A stretch of 64,000 nt of DNA from positions 265,144-329,143 of the forward strand of contig ML976735.1 of assembly GCA_010015655.1 (NCBI GenBank), written 5' to 3'. Source of the stretch: Bimuria novae-zelandiae CBS 107.79. Taxonomy: Eukaryota > Ascomycota > Dothideomycetes > Pleosporales > Didymosphaeriaceae. Shown here in pieces: positions 48,193-60,945 of this stretch (the first letter of the stretch is position 1; each line of letters starts with the position of its first letter). Made by a program: the position numbers and the translations under genes. The notes beneath the pieces were generated by a model. The model searched no databases, was not told the origin of the DNA, and worked only from the letters and a program-made list of their open reading frames with translations.

Positions 48193-48451
48193 TGTCCGTA
48201 CTCAGGGGCGATACGACGAAGGGTATTCTATAAGGCCCAACACGTGATCACGTGATCGTCTTATGTAATATCCGTGCGTAGCTTGCCTCCTGAAATATCG
48301 CTACCTTTATTTATATAATAGAGAGATAAAGTAATTATATAAACTAGTTACTTTTTTTATTACTTTATACGCTGCGCACACCGTATAAACCTCTTACTTT
48401 ACTATACTATACTTACCCTATATATAGCTAGCTATAAGAGCCCTATTAACA
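48193..48451 (+). repeat. 5' LTR (259 bp)
   Basis: TG..CA repeat matching 55646-55904; it carries more T/A than its partner, as expected from RIP. Confidence 0.9.
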
Positions 48452-49982
48452 CTAATTAGTAGTGAACTAGTAAGGTTAACCGTAAATTAGCAAGAGGGAA
48501 GATAGAAGCTAAGTAAATAAGTTTTTCTATTTTATTACCTATTTTAATTAATAGAGGGTAATTTCTTAATTATACGGAGAAGACTTAGTACTGCTTACAG
48601 AACTAGAATAGGGGAGTAGATAGTGCTGTAGTAAGGACACTATATAAGAAGAGAGAAAGACTATGCAATAAGTACTACTTAATAATAAGGCTATATAAAT
48701 AAGTAACTAGCTATGACCCTCCGTACAAAACTAATTAATTAATTAAATAATATAAACCTATAATATTACGCTATTAGTTACTAGACTCCTCGCCCTAAGT
48801 AGTAGTTATCCTATATAATATAAGAAGCTAGGATAATATCCGTGCATATAAATAATATATAAAGAACATAGGAATATTAATAGTAACACTAATAAGGGAT
48901 ACTAACCTAGAATTCTAAGAAAATAGGATTTATATAGCATTATATACTCATAGGTAATAGCTATTATACGTAAAATATACTATTACTAGTCTTTATATAA
49001 TAACTATAACTAGAGCGCAACTCCTTTAGGCATATTAAAAAGACTTTTATAAATAAATATAAATATATTTTAATAAGCTTAACCGTGCGTTTAAGCGGGA
49101 ATTACTATAAGTACTAATAGATAAAAATATTACCCCCTTATCTAATAGTAGTATAATAATAACTATAAAGCTATATAATGTGCTACAAGGGAAAGCTATT
49201 ACATCTAAAAAGATCTATACGTAACCTCTATCGTAATATAAGACTTTATACAAAAGTAGACTAAATATAATATTACTAAACACTTTAAAGATACTAGAAT
49301 TACCTGCTTTAGCACCTTAACCAGCGCTATAATAGTTACTATATAGATAACCTATACTATTCTATCTAGCGCCTGCTTTATATTCCTAATTATACGCACT
49401 ATCGCCCACTGCAGCGTATGCGCTACTATAAGTATCCCTAGTCTAATACTTATAACGTTATAGCCTGTACGAACTACTACCTACTAGGGAATTTATTAAT
49501 AAGAGACTTCTAGTAGATATGATTATATAATTTTAAAAGGCATAAAAGAAGGATAATAACTATACTAGTTAACTATATAATATCTTTATAGATAAGACTA
49601 GAATCTTTATAGATTTCTGCCGACGATTAGATATCCAGGAAACCTAGTACGTAGACATCTTTCTAGACATCTTAGAAGGCCGTGCGAACATGTACTACCT
49701 ATATAATATAGGACTAGGATATACCTAGAAGCACCTATACAAAGCTCTAAGTAACTCTTTTAATATAAACGTAAATTATAGTTAATACTAAACTAACTAG
49801 ATAATGATAACCTTCGCACGATACTAATAAGAGAATTTTAATAAAAGTTTATATAAAGTCCTAGAAATAATAATTAATAAGCTTATACTTACTTAAAAAG
49901 TAATAAGACTAGGCTTTAAAGGGGACGCTATGCTTTATACTACTATTATATAAGCCTATTAAGGATAGCTAAAACTAAAGTA

Positions 49983-51809
49983 ACGTGTTTCACCAGTCAT
50001 TGAGCCATACCAGTCACTGAGCCACCCCACCAAAACTGACGCAGCTTTCTGCACGATAGCTCAACAACGCAACAGTTAAATTTAATATAAATAGATTAAT
50101 ATAATAGCTATAATCTCTAGGTACACTGAGTCCTTCTATAGCCTTGCTTATGGCAGTTGCTGCATGTAGGTGGTGCTCGTGATCGTCCTGCACGGTCCTC
50201 CTGCTCTACCTGCTGGAGCACCCTTTCAGCCTCTGCAGCCAGCCTTCGACCTTCCTTAGCCTGTAGAGCCCCTCCAGAGGCAATATACTGCCTACGCCTC
50301 TCCTGTCTTTGTCTACGACGTTGATTGGTAGCCTGTAGTTTCCTAATATCTTCTGCTAGGAGAGTCACTGTATTTATAGCATGCTGACAGCTCTTAACTA
50401 GCTGCCTGAGCATCTGGTGTGTAGGGCTCTGAGACGGTCGTTGTAAACGATCACGTATAAGCCTAGCCTGCTGCTTAACCTGAGTAGTAGTGTGAGGCGT
50501 CTCAGCTGTCCATGCTGGCTCAGCGCCCGTCTGTAGTGGTGACGGTGTCCTGACTACAGTCAGGCATGAGAGGACCCGATCAGGACAGGTAGGCACCAGC
50601 CCTGTCGCTTGAAAGCCAGCCTTGATGTTCTGCTCTGTAAAAACAGCCCTACGTACACGTGGGTAGATTGACAGGAACTCTTCCTTGTCTACATGATAGA
50701 CACGCTGTCTGGCCAGCTCAGTCACTTCATGTCCGTACGCTGTCTTGAGAGGTGAGAAACAGCCGACATCTAAAGGCTGTAGGAGGTGGCTCGTATGGGC
50801 AGGCATACACAGGCTGATGATCCTGTGTGTCCTACAGTATTGATCGAACTCAGGGGTAGCATGGCTGCTATGACCGTCTAGAATAAGCAGCCGCCAGGTG
50901 CCGACTGTACGAGACTCTGTATGCCGAGTGAAGTGCTCTAGCCAGGTAAGCCCTAGGCTATCTGTCGTCCAGCCATTGTCGCTGACAGCCAGTACCCAGC
51001 CAGCAGGTAGGTCAGTATACCAGCTAGCCTGGTGGAGCTTGCCAGGTAGGATGATGAGGGGTGGTATAGACCACCCAGCTGCGCAGACGGCTTCAATCGT
51101 CTTAACGTAGTCTCGATTGCCTGGCTGTATGTGTATAGCCCTGCCTATAGTGTCTGAGCTGGTGACTACTCTAGACGTAGAGGCGACCCCCATTAGGAAG
51201 CCTGTCTCGTCAAAGTTGTAGGTGTCTGTATCCTGTATGCCGTATGTCTGTCGCGTCTCCTCCACAAGCTTGTACCAGGCAGAGATCTTAACAGGATCCT
51301 CACAGAGCGCGCGCTGACTGTGGAAGCTCCTAGTCCACTTGGTCTGTAGCTCTGGCTGAGCCTTGATGAAGCGTGATACCCAGTTCTTACCCACTGGCTG
51401 TGGGGCAGGGATCTGGCCGCGCGCAGCGAGTAGATGGTCGGCCATCCTACGTACGTCGATGATGTAAGGTGGAAATCCACGTCGGTTGAGGTCTAGTATC
51501 CACTCTACTAGAGCCTGCTCCTCTGTAGGATGTAGCTTTCGTTTCTGGGCGTTAGCAACGGCCCGAGGTAGGTGACCGTTGACACGTCGACGTAGGGTAG
51601 ATCGATCGATATCATAGAGCCTTGCAGCGTTTCGGTAGCTAGAAACCTGTCTTATCTGAATCGCATGGGTCGATAGAGCTAGCCTGGCTTCCTTTTCAAG
51701 CTGGCGGGTGCGTTGTGTGGTGGGCATCGTGGGTGTTGTGTAGAGACGCGTCGCGATCTTGGTGGGGTGGCTCAGTGACTGGTGTGGCTCAATGACTGGT
51801 GAAACACGT
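49983..51809 (-). mobile_element. Intact pogo/Fot1-type DNA transposon (E5), not RIP-mutated
   Basis: TIRs of 51 bp (49983-50033 and 51759-51809) differ at one base and are flanked by TA (49981-49982 and 51810-51811). Each TIR has two copies of ACCAGTCA(T/C)TGAGCCA at 17-bp spacing (49992 and 50009). Composition is normal, in sharp contrast to the TpA-rich Copia it sits in. It carries one complete transposase gene on the minus strand. Total 1827 bp. Confidence 0.95.
50117..51727 (-). CDS. pogo/Fot1-family transposase, complete
   Basis: 536 residues, no introns, from the ATG at 51727 to TAG. Order: an N-terminal psq/pipsqueak-type helix-turn-helix (about 25-50: SSYRNAARLYDIDRSTLRRR), a CENP-B/Tc5-type domain (about 65-135, with WVSRFIKAQPELQTKW), and a DDE_1 catalytic domain (about 165-385). 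Catalytic aspartates are all present: D173 (YNFDETGF), D284 (LILDGHSSH) and D320 (LLQPLDVG). A basic coiled tail (465-515) precedes a C-terminal zinc knuckle (522-535, CSNCHKQGYRRTQC) whose usual His is Tyr530. It cuts and pastes the flanking TIR element in the nucleus at TA sites. Apart from Tyr530 I see no damage. Confidence 0.95.
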   Translation of the reverse strand: MPTTQRTRQLEKEARLALSTHAIQIRQVSSYRNAARLYDIDRSTLRRRVNGHLPRAVANAQKRKLHPTEEQALVEWILDLNRRGFPPYIIDVRRMADHLLAARGQIPAPQPVGKNWVSRFIKAQPELQTKWTRSFHSQRALCEDPVKISAWYKLVEETRQTYGIQDTDTYNFDETGFLMGVASTSRVVTSSDTIGRAIHIQPGNRDYVKTIEAVCAAGWSIPPLIILPGKLHQASWYTDLPAGWVLAVSDNGWTTDSLGLTWLEHFTRHTESRTVGTWRLLILDGHSSHATPEFDQYCRTHRIISLCMPAHTSHLLQPLDVGCFSPLKTAYGHEVTELARQRVYHVDKEEFLSIYPRVRRAVFTEQNIKAGFQATGLVPTCPDRVLSCLTVVRTPSPLQTGAEPAWTAETPHTTTQVKQQARLIRDRLQRPSQSPTHQMLRQLVKSCQHAINTVTLLAEDIRKLQATNQRRRQRQERRRQYIASGGALQAKEGRRLAAEAERVLQQVEQEDRAGRSRAPPTCSNCHKQGYRRTQCT

Positions 51810-54800
51810 TATATTATATTTACTATTAAACCTTCGTGCGAAGCTTTATTTAGTAATTTATAAGTAGTACTTTAAGTTACTATAAACTATAGAGCTAACT
51901 AATATCTCTAGAAACTATTTAACGCATACTATACTAATTACTAATATAACTTTATATAGAGAGAAAGGAGCTTCTTATCCTGCGAAAGAGGACGTAGAAG
52001 GTCTTTACTAGGATTTAGATTACGCTCTAGGGACAATCGTACGTAGACAAAGAAATGCTTTGTCTGCCATAAGGAAAGATACTAGTTATTAAATTATCCT
52101 TGCAATAACTATAAGCGCGCGAAGAACTAGTATATATTCTTATATAAAGGATTTTATAATAAGACCCTATTACGTAAAGCTATTACCTTATATATCTAAG
52201 AATTTAAAGGATATTTTAAGGAAGAAGATAATCAATATAATTTAAAAAAAATAAAATAAAAAGTTAAAGATATAGAGTAAGCTATTAATTACCTTACTTT
52301 TATTACTTACCTATACTATATAACTGTAGAGATAATTTATAGTATTAAACCTAAAGAGTACGCTAAGTAGTTTATTCTTAATAACTAATAATATATAGTA
52401 TACTAAGGTAAACTCTAGGATATAAGTATAGTAAAGATCTCTACTATTAGTAAGTCTTAGCTTAAGGCGTACGTACGGAAAAACCTACGTATAGAAATTA
52501 ACTAGACACCTAGCCACGCAGATATTAGCTTTAGAGGTTACATACTAAAAAAGTTACTTAGTACTATATAAATTAAGAACCTAATTAGTCTAGTTACCTA
52601 CTATATCTTAAATACCTTAATACTATTCTTGCTATTACTAGTAGACACTAACTAGCTTAGGGTATACTTTAATAATATTCTAAACGTTATTATACGCAAG
52701 GATAAGACTACTATCCCTATTATATAAAAATAGGGATATCCTTTCTTTAACATAAGTATGGAAGAATCTATGTCTTTCTTTACTAAATTAGAACTCCGCT
52801 ACTTTTATCGCCGATTTAGATACCCCCGTACGAAGAGACTCTAAAAGATACTAGCTAGCACAGGCTACGACGTTAATTTAGCTATATTAAAAGAAATTAA
52901 GAAATTCTACTACCTCTACTAGTCGTATAACTAAGCACTACGAAGATTTAAATTTACTATTAAAAATAATACTTACTTTAATTATAAGGTTGTTATTAAT
53001 GTTATACAAATTAGTAATCAAGACGTACTATATATTATTAATATAGATATATTATTTTAGGCTGCTATATTCCTAAAGTTAATATTTATACGAAATACCT
53101 AGGATACACTATGTAAGTGCTAAATTAATACTTATTAGGGACCGCTAGACTATATTATATATAACTTAAGTATAAACTTTATTTTTAAGGATTTTAGAGC
53201 TCGCGCGAAGATTATAGGAGCTACTTATAAATAAATACCTATAGAGGCTTATTAGGTAGTTAGGAAAATTAAATAAGTGAACGTACCCCTTAAACGCGTA
53301 TTTAATATTTTAAAGATTAAGCTAGGTAACTGTATAGATAATAGGGATATTTTATAGATAGTAGTTAAGGCCTTAAATAATACTGCTAGCCCACACGGTC
53401 TAGTGCCTATAATACTTATCTTTAGGACATATTTAAGAGTTAACTTAGACTTTTTACTATCGCCTAATATTATCGCACGGATAATAGCTATATAAAAAGT
53501 AATAAAAATGCTTTATAAGGACTGCATAATAGCTAATATTAATTATATAATTAATATACGTAATAGTCTTATATTACACGAAGTTCTTACCCTCCCCCTT
53601 AGTTTAGAAATTATAGTATAAAGAGAGAAGGAAGGTTAGACAGGCCTATATAAAATTAAGGGTATAAAGGGGAGAGATATTATTATTAAGTGAAAAAATA
53701 GCCTACTAAAGCTTTAATATACGCAAGTTAAACTATACTATAGAGAGTAAGAAGATAACTTACCTATAATAAAAGACCAAAATAAACTAGCCCCTATATG
53801 TAGGGATCCCCTATAGAAGAGGAGGAGGGGACAACCCCGTAAGAATACTATACTACTAGAACTAAGACCTACCCTAGACTAAGTCTCTTAAGATAATAAC
53901 GCCGCACCTACGTATAGAGAAGAAATAGACGCTAGAAGGAGTAAAATGATAAGAAGACCCGTATAAAGAATAATAAATTAGTTATTTCTAACCTAAAAGA
54001 AGAAGCATAATTAGGCTTTATCTTTAAAATTTTATATAAATAGTATAATTACTATATCTAAAAAACTATTTAAGGAATTAGACTATATAGAGATAGACAC
54101 CCTAATTATAAATAATACTTTTAAAATTATAGCGTATAACTTAACTAAGTATATAGGCTAGATCTTTAACCTACGCCTTATATAAGAAATTAAGAGTAAT
54201 ATAATCTAGCTATATAAAAAATCCTGTCTAGTATTTATTAGCTATTTAGATATGGAGAAAAATAAGATTTTTATTTAATTACTTATTATTTAAAGAATAA
54301 GCTAGAGACTACTTTTTATAATTAAAGTAAGCCTAAGAGCTATATATAAAATATATTTTAAGCTACACGATATTACACAAGCGTATATTTAGTCTACTAA
54401 TAAGCTAATACGTACGCTCTATGTAAGGCTACTAAAGGAGATAAACTAGAGCTTTCTACTAAATATAATCTTTTAGATTATACGATCCTTATATAGAGCT
54501 GCTACATCTGGTCTATACTAGTTTAAGACATACTATAACTACTATAAGGAGAGGCTTTATATGCATATCTCTTCGTACGACCTATATCTCCTAATTACTA
54601 ATAAGGGAGAAGACAATTTTAGTATTACTAGCCTTTAGGTAGATAATACTCTTAGTATCGTTATAAAGGGCTTTGTAAAGAGAGAAGAGAATAAGCTATA
54701 AAAAGTAAGACTATTCTATTTAAGAATTAACCTATTAAGTTTAATAGAGGGAAGATCTAGCTTATATAAGATAAGGTTATCCTTACGTAGAAGGGACAGG

Positions 54801-55645
54801 CTAAGAACCTCTATATAGTTAATATTATAGTAAAGGATATAGTATAATAGTACGTTATATAAAGAGCTTAAGGCGCCTATATTACCTTACTATATTATCT
54901 AAAGGCGGTATTTAACCTTTTAATTATTACCTAAACTATAGAACCTTCGCACGAAAATATTAAAGCTTTTAATACACAAATTTAGTAGCAGATAGATAAT
55001 AGTAGTAAAGGACTTACCTTTATGCTACTATAACTTAACTATATAAAGCTATTTATCTTTATAGACGGATTATTTGCTAATAATAAGGACCTTAGCTATT
55101 AGCTTAGATTTCTAATTATATTAGGAAATAAAAACTATATAGAATATAGTAAGGACTTTACAAGCCTAGGGAATATTATATACTAGAATTCTATAAAGTG
55201 CAAAAGAGTAACTAGAAGCGTCCTCGCTAGTAAACTATATAGAATAATTAGAGGTTTTAATAACGCAATTGCCTTAAGTATAACCTTATAATAAATTATA
55301 TAAATGCTTAAATTACTACTAATTCTAGTAATAATTTATATAGATTTAAAGTCTCTGTACGACTGCCTTGTTAAACTAAGAATAATAAGCAAGAAATAGC
55401 TTATAATTAATATTATATCCCTCCGCGAGTCGTGCGAGAATAGGGAGATTACTAAAATTAGGTAGATTAATAGTAAAAATAACTTAGTAGATGCGTGCAT
55501 AAAGAAAATACTAAATAAGGCATTTTAATTACTTATTTTAACTAACACCCTTTTAATTATGGTAGAAGCATCTATTAACAGGCTAGAACCTATACGCAGA
55601 GACACCTAATACCTATAACTAATTAGAATAAAAAAAAGTTGCTAG

Positions 55646-55904
55646 TGTCCTTACGCAGGGGCGATACGGCGAAGGGTATTCTACAAGGCCTAACACGTGA
55701 TTACGTGGTTATCTTATATAATGTCCGTGCGTAGCTTGCCTTTTGAAACATTGCTACCTTTATTTATATAATAGAGAGATAGAGTAATTACACGAACTAG
55801 TTATTCTCTTTATTACTCTATACGCTGTGCACACCGTACAAACCTCCTATCTTGCTATACTATGCTCACCCCATTTATAGCTAGCTGTGAGAGCCCTATC
55901 AACA
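55646..55904 (+). repeat. 3' LTR (259 bp)
   Basis: Partner of 48193-48451, followed by the ATTAT duplication. Confidence 0.9.
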
Positions 55905-56995
55905 ATTATTACTATATTAGTTAGGTATATATCTTTTAATTTTATTAACTAATTAATAAGTAACTTTTTACTATAAGGGCGTGAAATAAATGTTATAAGC
56001 ATAGTAGCCCCTTATAAGATAGTTTATTATATAATTAATAGAAGCTAACATATCTGTAAAGTTATTAAAAGGTAATTAATATTAAGGGATTAATCGTTTA
56101 TTAGTATTACCCCCAACTAATAACTTAGTTAATCGTCTGACAGGCACTAGTGTAAGTATTATTATAAATTTAGCCGTATTATAGAGACGTGACTAACGTG
56201 TTATTATAAGTTCTTTAATAAATACGTTATTAATCTTATATAACTTAATACCTTTTTTAATTACTACATTATCTACGTAGCCATCGTAGCCTTTATAAAA
56301 GGTAAATATATTAAATACTACGTCTCACGTGCGGATAACTTAATCCTTTGTTAATAACTAAATCTAGAAGATATTAATGCTATTATAGCCTACGAAATGG
56401 CTAATTAGGACGCGCCAGGCTGTCTTCACTCTACGTAATAAATATTTATTAAGGATATATACGTAATAACTAATTAGTTAAAAGTAGCTTATTATAAGCT
56501 TATAATTTTAAATAATTTTATATATCGTACGCTAATTAAGGACTTTAGATAATATTTAATTAAGCAGGTATACTACTATTTTTATTAACCTATATATTAA
56601 TTACTGTAAAAAGTCACTCTAGAGGCATAAGGCGCGGGCCTTTATTATAAATAGCGTATTATTAATCTTAGTCCCTTTATTTTACGTAGAAGTATTTAAA
56701 GCGTGTAGCTTAAAATATATGCCTAGCTTAGTATAAAGTTACTTTATAAAATAAATAATGCTATGCTTAGTGTTAAGTTTAATTATAATTACATTATAGT
56801 CATACTAATGCTAAATAAGTTATATAGTGTTTTATATTTAGCGGCCTAGCTCAGCTTTTGGTTTTATTAGCAAGAACTCTACTTCGTATTAACGCGAGTA
56901 TTAATAAATAGTATAAGTGCTTTACTTATTACTATCATAGCCGGACTCTCCCCATTATTATAGTTAAATAAGGTTAATTAAAATTTAATAAAAGA

Positions 56996-57241
56996 TGTGA
57001 GGACGGGCACGGTCTCCTGCATCTAGAGAAGTAGATGAGGTAAGTTGGCTCTATTTTAGCTACACTAAGATGAGGAGACTGTAGGTACATAGGCTCGCAG
57101 CGCTTTTGTGCGCTTATCGGAGGGGAACAACTATCCATCTGAAGTAACTGCGCTGGGTGCGCGGGCAGCCACACCAGCGCGTAAGGCAGTTGCGCCTCGT
57201 ACGCGAGGTCATGTGACCTGCCGGCATGCCAGGCCGTCACA
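56996..57241. repeat. Solo LTR (246 bp) in the minus-strand Copia
   Basis: It starts TGTGAGGACGG and ends AGGCCGTCACA. AAAGA lies on both sides (56991-56995 and 57242-57246). GC content is normal and distinct from the AT-rich surroundings. The frame on its minus strand (57240-56974) is incidental. Confidence 0.85.
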
Positions 57242-59131
57242 AAAGAGATAGATAGCGTCCTCTAGCGTATAGTAAAAGATCTACTCTATTAACTTTAATT
57301 TAGTATAGACTTAATAAAAGTCTTAATTAGCAGGTCCTACTACTTTTACTCCTTTAATATTATTATTTAAATAATCTATAACCTTGCGTTTTAGATAGTC
57401 CTAAACTTTATAAGCTATCGTTAAAAAGATTTCTTAAATTTTCTTTAGTGCCTTTGATAACTAAGTTTAAATAGTTATTATAAGTAAGAATAACTTTATT
57501 AGTTAAAAAAAATCAACGGTAATAAGCTAGTAGTCTGTATAGTACTCTAAGTGCGTAATAACTCCGTATTTATTATATAGTGTATCTTAACCTAAGTTAA
57601 AGTAAATACTATTATCACGATAGCGTCTAAGACTAATAACGTTTATAAGAAAGCTAAGTACTAAAGCAATATAAGTAATTAGCGTTATTACTATGCCTAT
57701 TAATATATTAATTATAAAAGTTATTTTATTTCAGACCATAATTTTATAGTAGTGCTTATTTACTTTAATATTTTTACTAGTATTTTTAATGCGCTCTTGC
57801 TCCTAGCCTACCTAGTTAGTTATATTAATAACGTAGGTGTTAGAACCTAGGTTGAGAATCTATTAGTTTTAGAGAGGTATAGCATAGTTATTCATAGTAG
57901 TAATAGTTAACTTATTTAATAGGTTTCCGTTATAGTTATCTAGTAGAGCGTTTAAGACTTTAGTTACGACACTATATAAGTCTATTATAAAAACTAATAC
58001 TGTATTATTTAGCGCTTATCTGTTATTAAGGTACATAATTAGAGTAGCTGATAATATTTTTAAAAATTACTTATTAGTTTTATTAACTAACCTCTAGATG
58101 CGTGCTAGTAAACTAAATTTATTTTATAAAACTTAATTAATATACTAGCGCGTAGTAGAAACTTCCTAAAAGTTACTTAATTATAAGCAGAAGTTCTTAT
58201 CAAGGTAGTAGTATAAGCTATACTAGTGTTTCTTGCTATAAAGACATGTGCTCTTTAGCGCTTAAACTATAGTAGTCTTATTATTACTCTGCATCTTTAC
58301 TACTTAAAGGTTACCTACTATGCTATTAAGCTTTTAAGAACTAGGTTAGACTTATTAAACATAGTTATATAGGTTGTAATATAGTCCTCTAGTATAGCTA
58401 TTTACGTATTATTATTCTTATAATTAAATAGCTTAATTAGCTTAAGCGTAGCGTACTTAAAGTTAATATTTTTAAGAATTATTTAAAAGTCTTCTTATAC
58501 GCATGTGTCTTTTATATTAAGTAAATTAATTTTAGCGTACTGGCTAGTAACTTTAATTTATAATTATAGCTAGTTTAAGGTTACGCGACTTTAGTAAGGC
58601 ATATAAGTACTTATAATTATTTATTAAGTTATATTAGTAGACTATTATTAATAGCATAAAGTAATTTTTAAGGAAGATAAGCGACGCGTACGGTATGTCC
58701 TTATTATAAAGTAAGTAAACATAGTGCTTAGCAATTATTTTACTAATATCTAGACTTAGGTTTTAAAGTACCTACCTCTACTTAAGGTAGCAAGTATATT
58801 ACTTTTTATATTAATTATGCGCAAATTAATATCGTTAAAATTTAGTATTATTAAGGTTAATATTAGTATATATTATACTAAGTATTTTAACAACTTTATA
58901 TTAGTGCGCTATAGTCTTAACAGGCTTTATTAGTAGAGGCAGGTTAGCTATAGTAACGTTAGGATTATAATATTATTATAGATCGTGCTACTACGGGGCG
59001 TTTTTATAAAGAAAGATCTATGCCTGCTAGTACTTAAGCTTATTAAAGACTATGGTAACATGCGCTATTATAGGATTAGATTTTATTACTATTATAAAGT
59101 TATATAGATATTATATAAGTTATATAAAGTA

Positions 59132-59447
59132 TTGGATCAGTGAGCTGGACAGATTAGTGAGATGGACAGAATTTCTTGACAACGAATACCACAACTATAA
59201 CGCGTAATAGCTTAACACCTAGGGAGAAATAATACTTAGTAAAAAGGCAGGACTAAGCTTACGCTTTAGAAATATAATAATAGCTAATTTTAAAGCCTAA
59301 AATACCCTGCTAAAGTATACAACGTGTCTTTAAAAACTCTTTATTAATAATATAATAGAATTACCGCACGCGCGAACACTCGCCCTAGCTTTTAAAAGCT
59401 TACTACAACTAAAAAGCAAATAATTGTCTAATATATTTATTAAGATC
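59132..59447 (+). mobile_element. 5' end of a Tc1/pogo-type TIR element, truncated
   Basis: It begins after TA (59130-59131) with GATCAGTGAGCTGGACA followed 17 bp later by GATTAGTGAGATGGACA (59135 and 59152), the same doublet layout as the other TIRs. The following plus-strand text (RNSLTPREK*YLVKRQD) resembles a transposase N-terminal helix-turn-helix with RIP stops. It is cut at 59448 by a retrotransposon LTR; the right end is not in the window. Confidence 0.6.
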
Positions 59448-59665
59448 TGTTAAGATCCAACACGATGCGGATAGGGCATGGACACTTATCCGTGCGCTCA
59501 GCTAAGAACTCCCGACTCAGCCACGAGTCACGTGACTAATCACGCGTCCCAGAAATATCGAGCGTCCCAGAAGTATCTTGGCATATGGGACCTTGGAACT
59601 CTTAGGACCATTAGGACTTATAGGACAAGTCGTGTATATAGGAATATAATAATAGACTTTTAACA
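59448..59665 (+). repeat. 5' LTR of a second Gypsy-like element
   Basis: TGTTAA..TTAACA boundaries, 218 bp, normal GC inside AT-rich DNA. Flanking 5-mers (AGATC and TCGTA) do not match, so it is not a solo LTR; a Gag relic follows on the right. Confidence 0.65.
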
Positions 59666-60945
59666 TCGTATTTAACCTGTTTATTAATTTATTATTTATA
59701 TTTAACTTAGGCTCTTATTGATTTAACTATATTATATACACCTTTAATACTAACGCCCTATTAATAATCGTAAGCTATTAATAATAACCTTACTTATATT
59801 ACTAATATTTTTACTTAAAAACTAACCCTAGCCTCCTTTAGGACTAGCTACCTCGAAAGGGCTTAATATAAGAGTTAATAATACCTTTTTTACTAATATA
59901 ACGGATACTTAAATAGATACTCTTAAAAGAGCAAGTATTATTATAGCTAGTAAATAAATAAAGAGCTTTTATAAAAAGCCTAACTTCTTTTAAAGTAAAC
60001 GTAATTATATAAAACTATAGATCTTACAACTTAATCTATATATTTATAGAATAAAGAAAAAATAAGAAGATACTAATAAGACTATATTTTCTTTTACTTA
60101 TATAAATAAAGATACTTTTAAGTAGATTTATCCTTACGTTAATTAATACCTAGCCAAAGCTAATATAGAAGGCGACGCTATGGAGAAGATTATAAAAAAT
60201 TATAACACCTTTTATACTAAAGTTAAATAATACTTTAGAATTGCTAACTAAGAAGCTATCGCTGAACGAAATATTTCATAACTTAAATAAACTTATTTAG
60301 TAGTTAAATATAAATCTAAATTTCGCAAGAATGCTAACTAAGTTAAGTAAAATAATATTAGTCTTATAACTATATTTTATTAAGGGTTAAAGCGGCACGT
60401 ACACGAAGAACTATTACGTAGTAGAGTAAAAACTAATAACTTATAAGAAATTGTACTAGAAGTAACTTAAATTAATAATAAATAATTTAAACTCATGCTA
60501 GAACTAAGAGAAAAGGAAAAGTTATAAAACATTTATAATAAAAGCTAATTATTATAACTCTAAATAATAGCTATAGCAAAGGAACTAAGTTAACTATAGT
60601 TACTAATTAATAAAAGTAATCTAGTACTAATAAGTTAATGTAATAGAAAAAAAGATAGGAAAGGCTAAAGGCTTTTATAATTCTAACTAAAGACGTACCC
60701 TAGACGGAACCTATAGATAAGGAACTAGGGCACGCCTTTGCTATATATGTAGTAAACTAGGCTATATAGTTAGAGACTACAGATCTAAGAATAAGTTTAT
60801 TAGATAGTTAAATGTACTAACTATTAACGTCGTAAAGACAACCGACGAAGAATAGTAAGTAGTAAATACTATTAAATAACTTAACATCTACAATAAGGAC
60901 TTAGAACGATTAGGATTACCTAACTTATAACTTAATAAAAATATT
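59666..60945 (+). pseudogene. Gag relic of the second Gypsy-like element
   Basis: AT-rich, stop-filled plus-strand text ends in a zinc knuckle at about 60740-60781, CYICSKLGYIVRDY: spacing fits C-X2-C-X4-H-X4-C, but His is now Tyr and the last Cys is Tyr, both C-to-T/G-to-A changes. The element is interrupted at 60946 by a compact LTR element; no pol part is visible on the other side. Confidence 0.65.

Larger units (their letters stand above)
48530..55560 (+). pseudogene. Copia Gag-Pol relic (interrupted by the pogo element)
   Basis: Gag-like text lies on both sides of the pogo insertion (about 49500-49980 and 51812-52100). Reverse transcriptase is readable near 54380-54440 (FKLHDITQAYI*STNKLIRT). 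At 54619-54654 it reads FSITSL*VDNTLSIV, where fungal Copia elements usually have a ..TDDTL motif, so Asp has become Asn. A lineage with this variant is known in ascomycetes. No open frame of useful length remains. Confidence 0.78.
48193..55904 (+). mobile_element. Copia retrotransposon with 259-bp LTRs and perfect TSD, nested
   Basis: LTRs at 48193-48451 and 55646-55904 (TGTCC..CCTAT(T/C)AACA) are directly repeated, and ATTAT flanks both sides (48188-48192 and 55905-55909). The body is RIP-mutated. A pogo transposon (49983-51809) is inserted in its Gag region. It lies within the older minus-strand Copia. Confidence 0.92.
46216..59131 (-). mobile_element. Minus-strand Copia retrotransposon, RIP-degraded, split by another Copia
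   Basis: A 117-bp LTR-like sequence (46216-46332; on the minus strand TGTGTGACGG..CCTCAACA) follows a purine tract AGCTGAGGGGG, marking it as the 3' LTR of a minus-strand element. Minus-strand text then gives reverse transcriptase (LLKVLYALYSLKNALLL near 47510-47560; YVNNIII near 47366-47396, from canonical YVDD). Beyond the inserted element (48193-55904) come integrase/protease and Gag regions: ILNLGSNTYVIN near 57824-57860 resembles a Copia protease active site. No 5' LTR was found; another TIR element begins at 59132 and may have replaced it. Confidence 0.75.

Noticed and set aside
56974..57240. 88-codon minus-strand frame
   Set aside because: Falls within a solo LTR with a perfect 5-bp duplication; open only because the LTR is not RIP-mutated.
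59448..59665. Solo LTR interpretation
   Set aside because: Flanking 5-mers do not match and a Gag relic follows; a 5' LTR of a disrupted element fits better.
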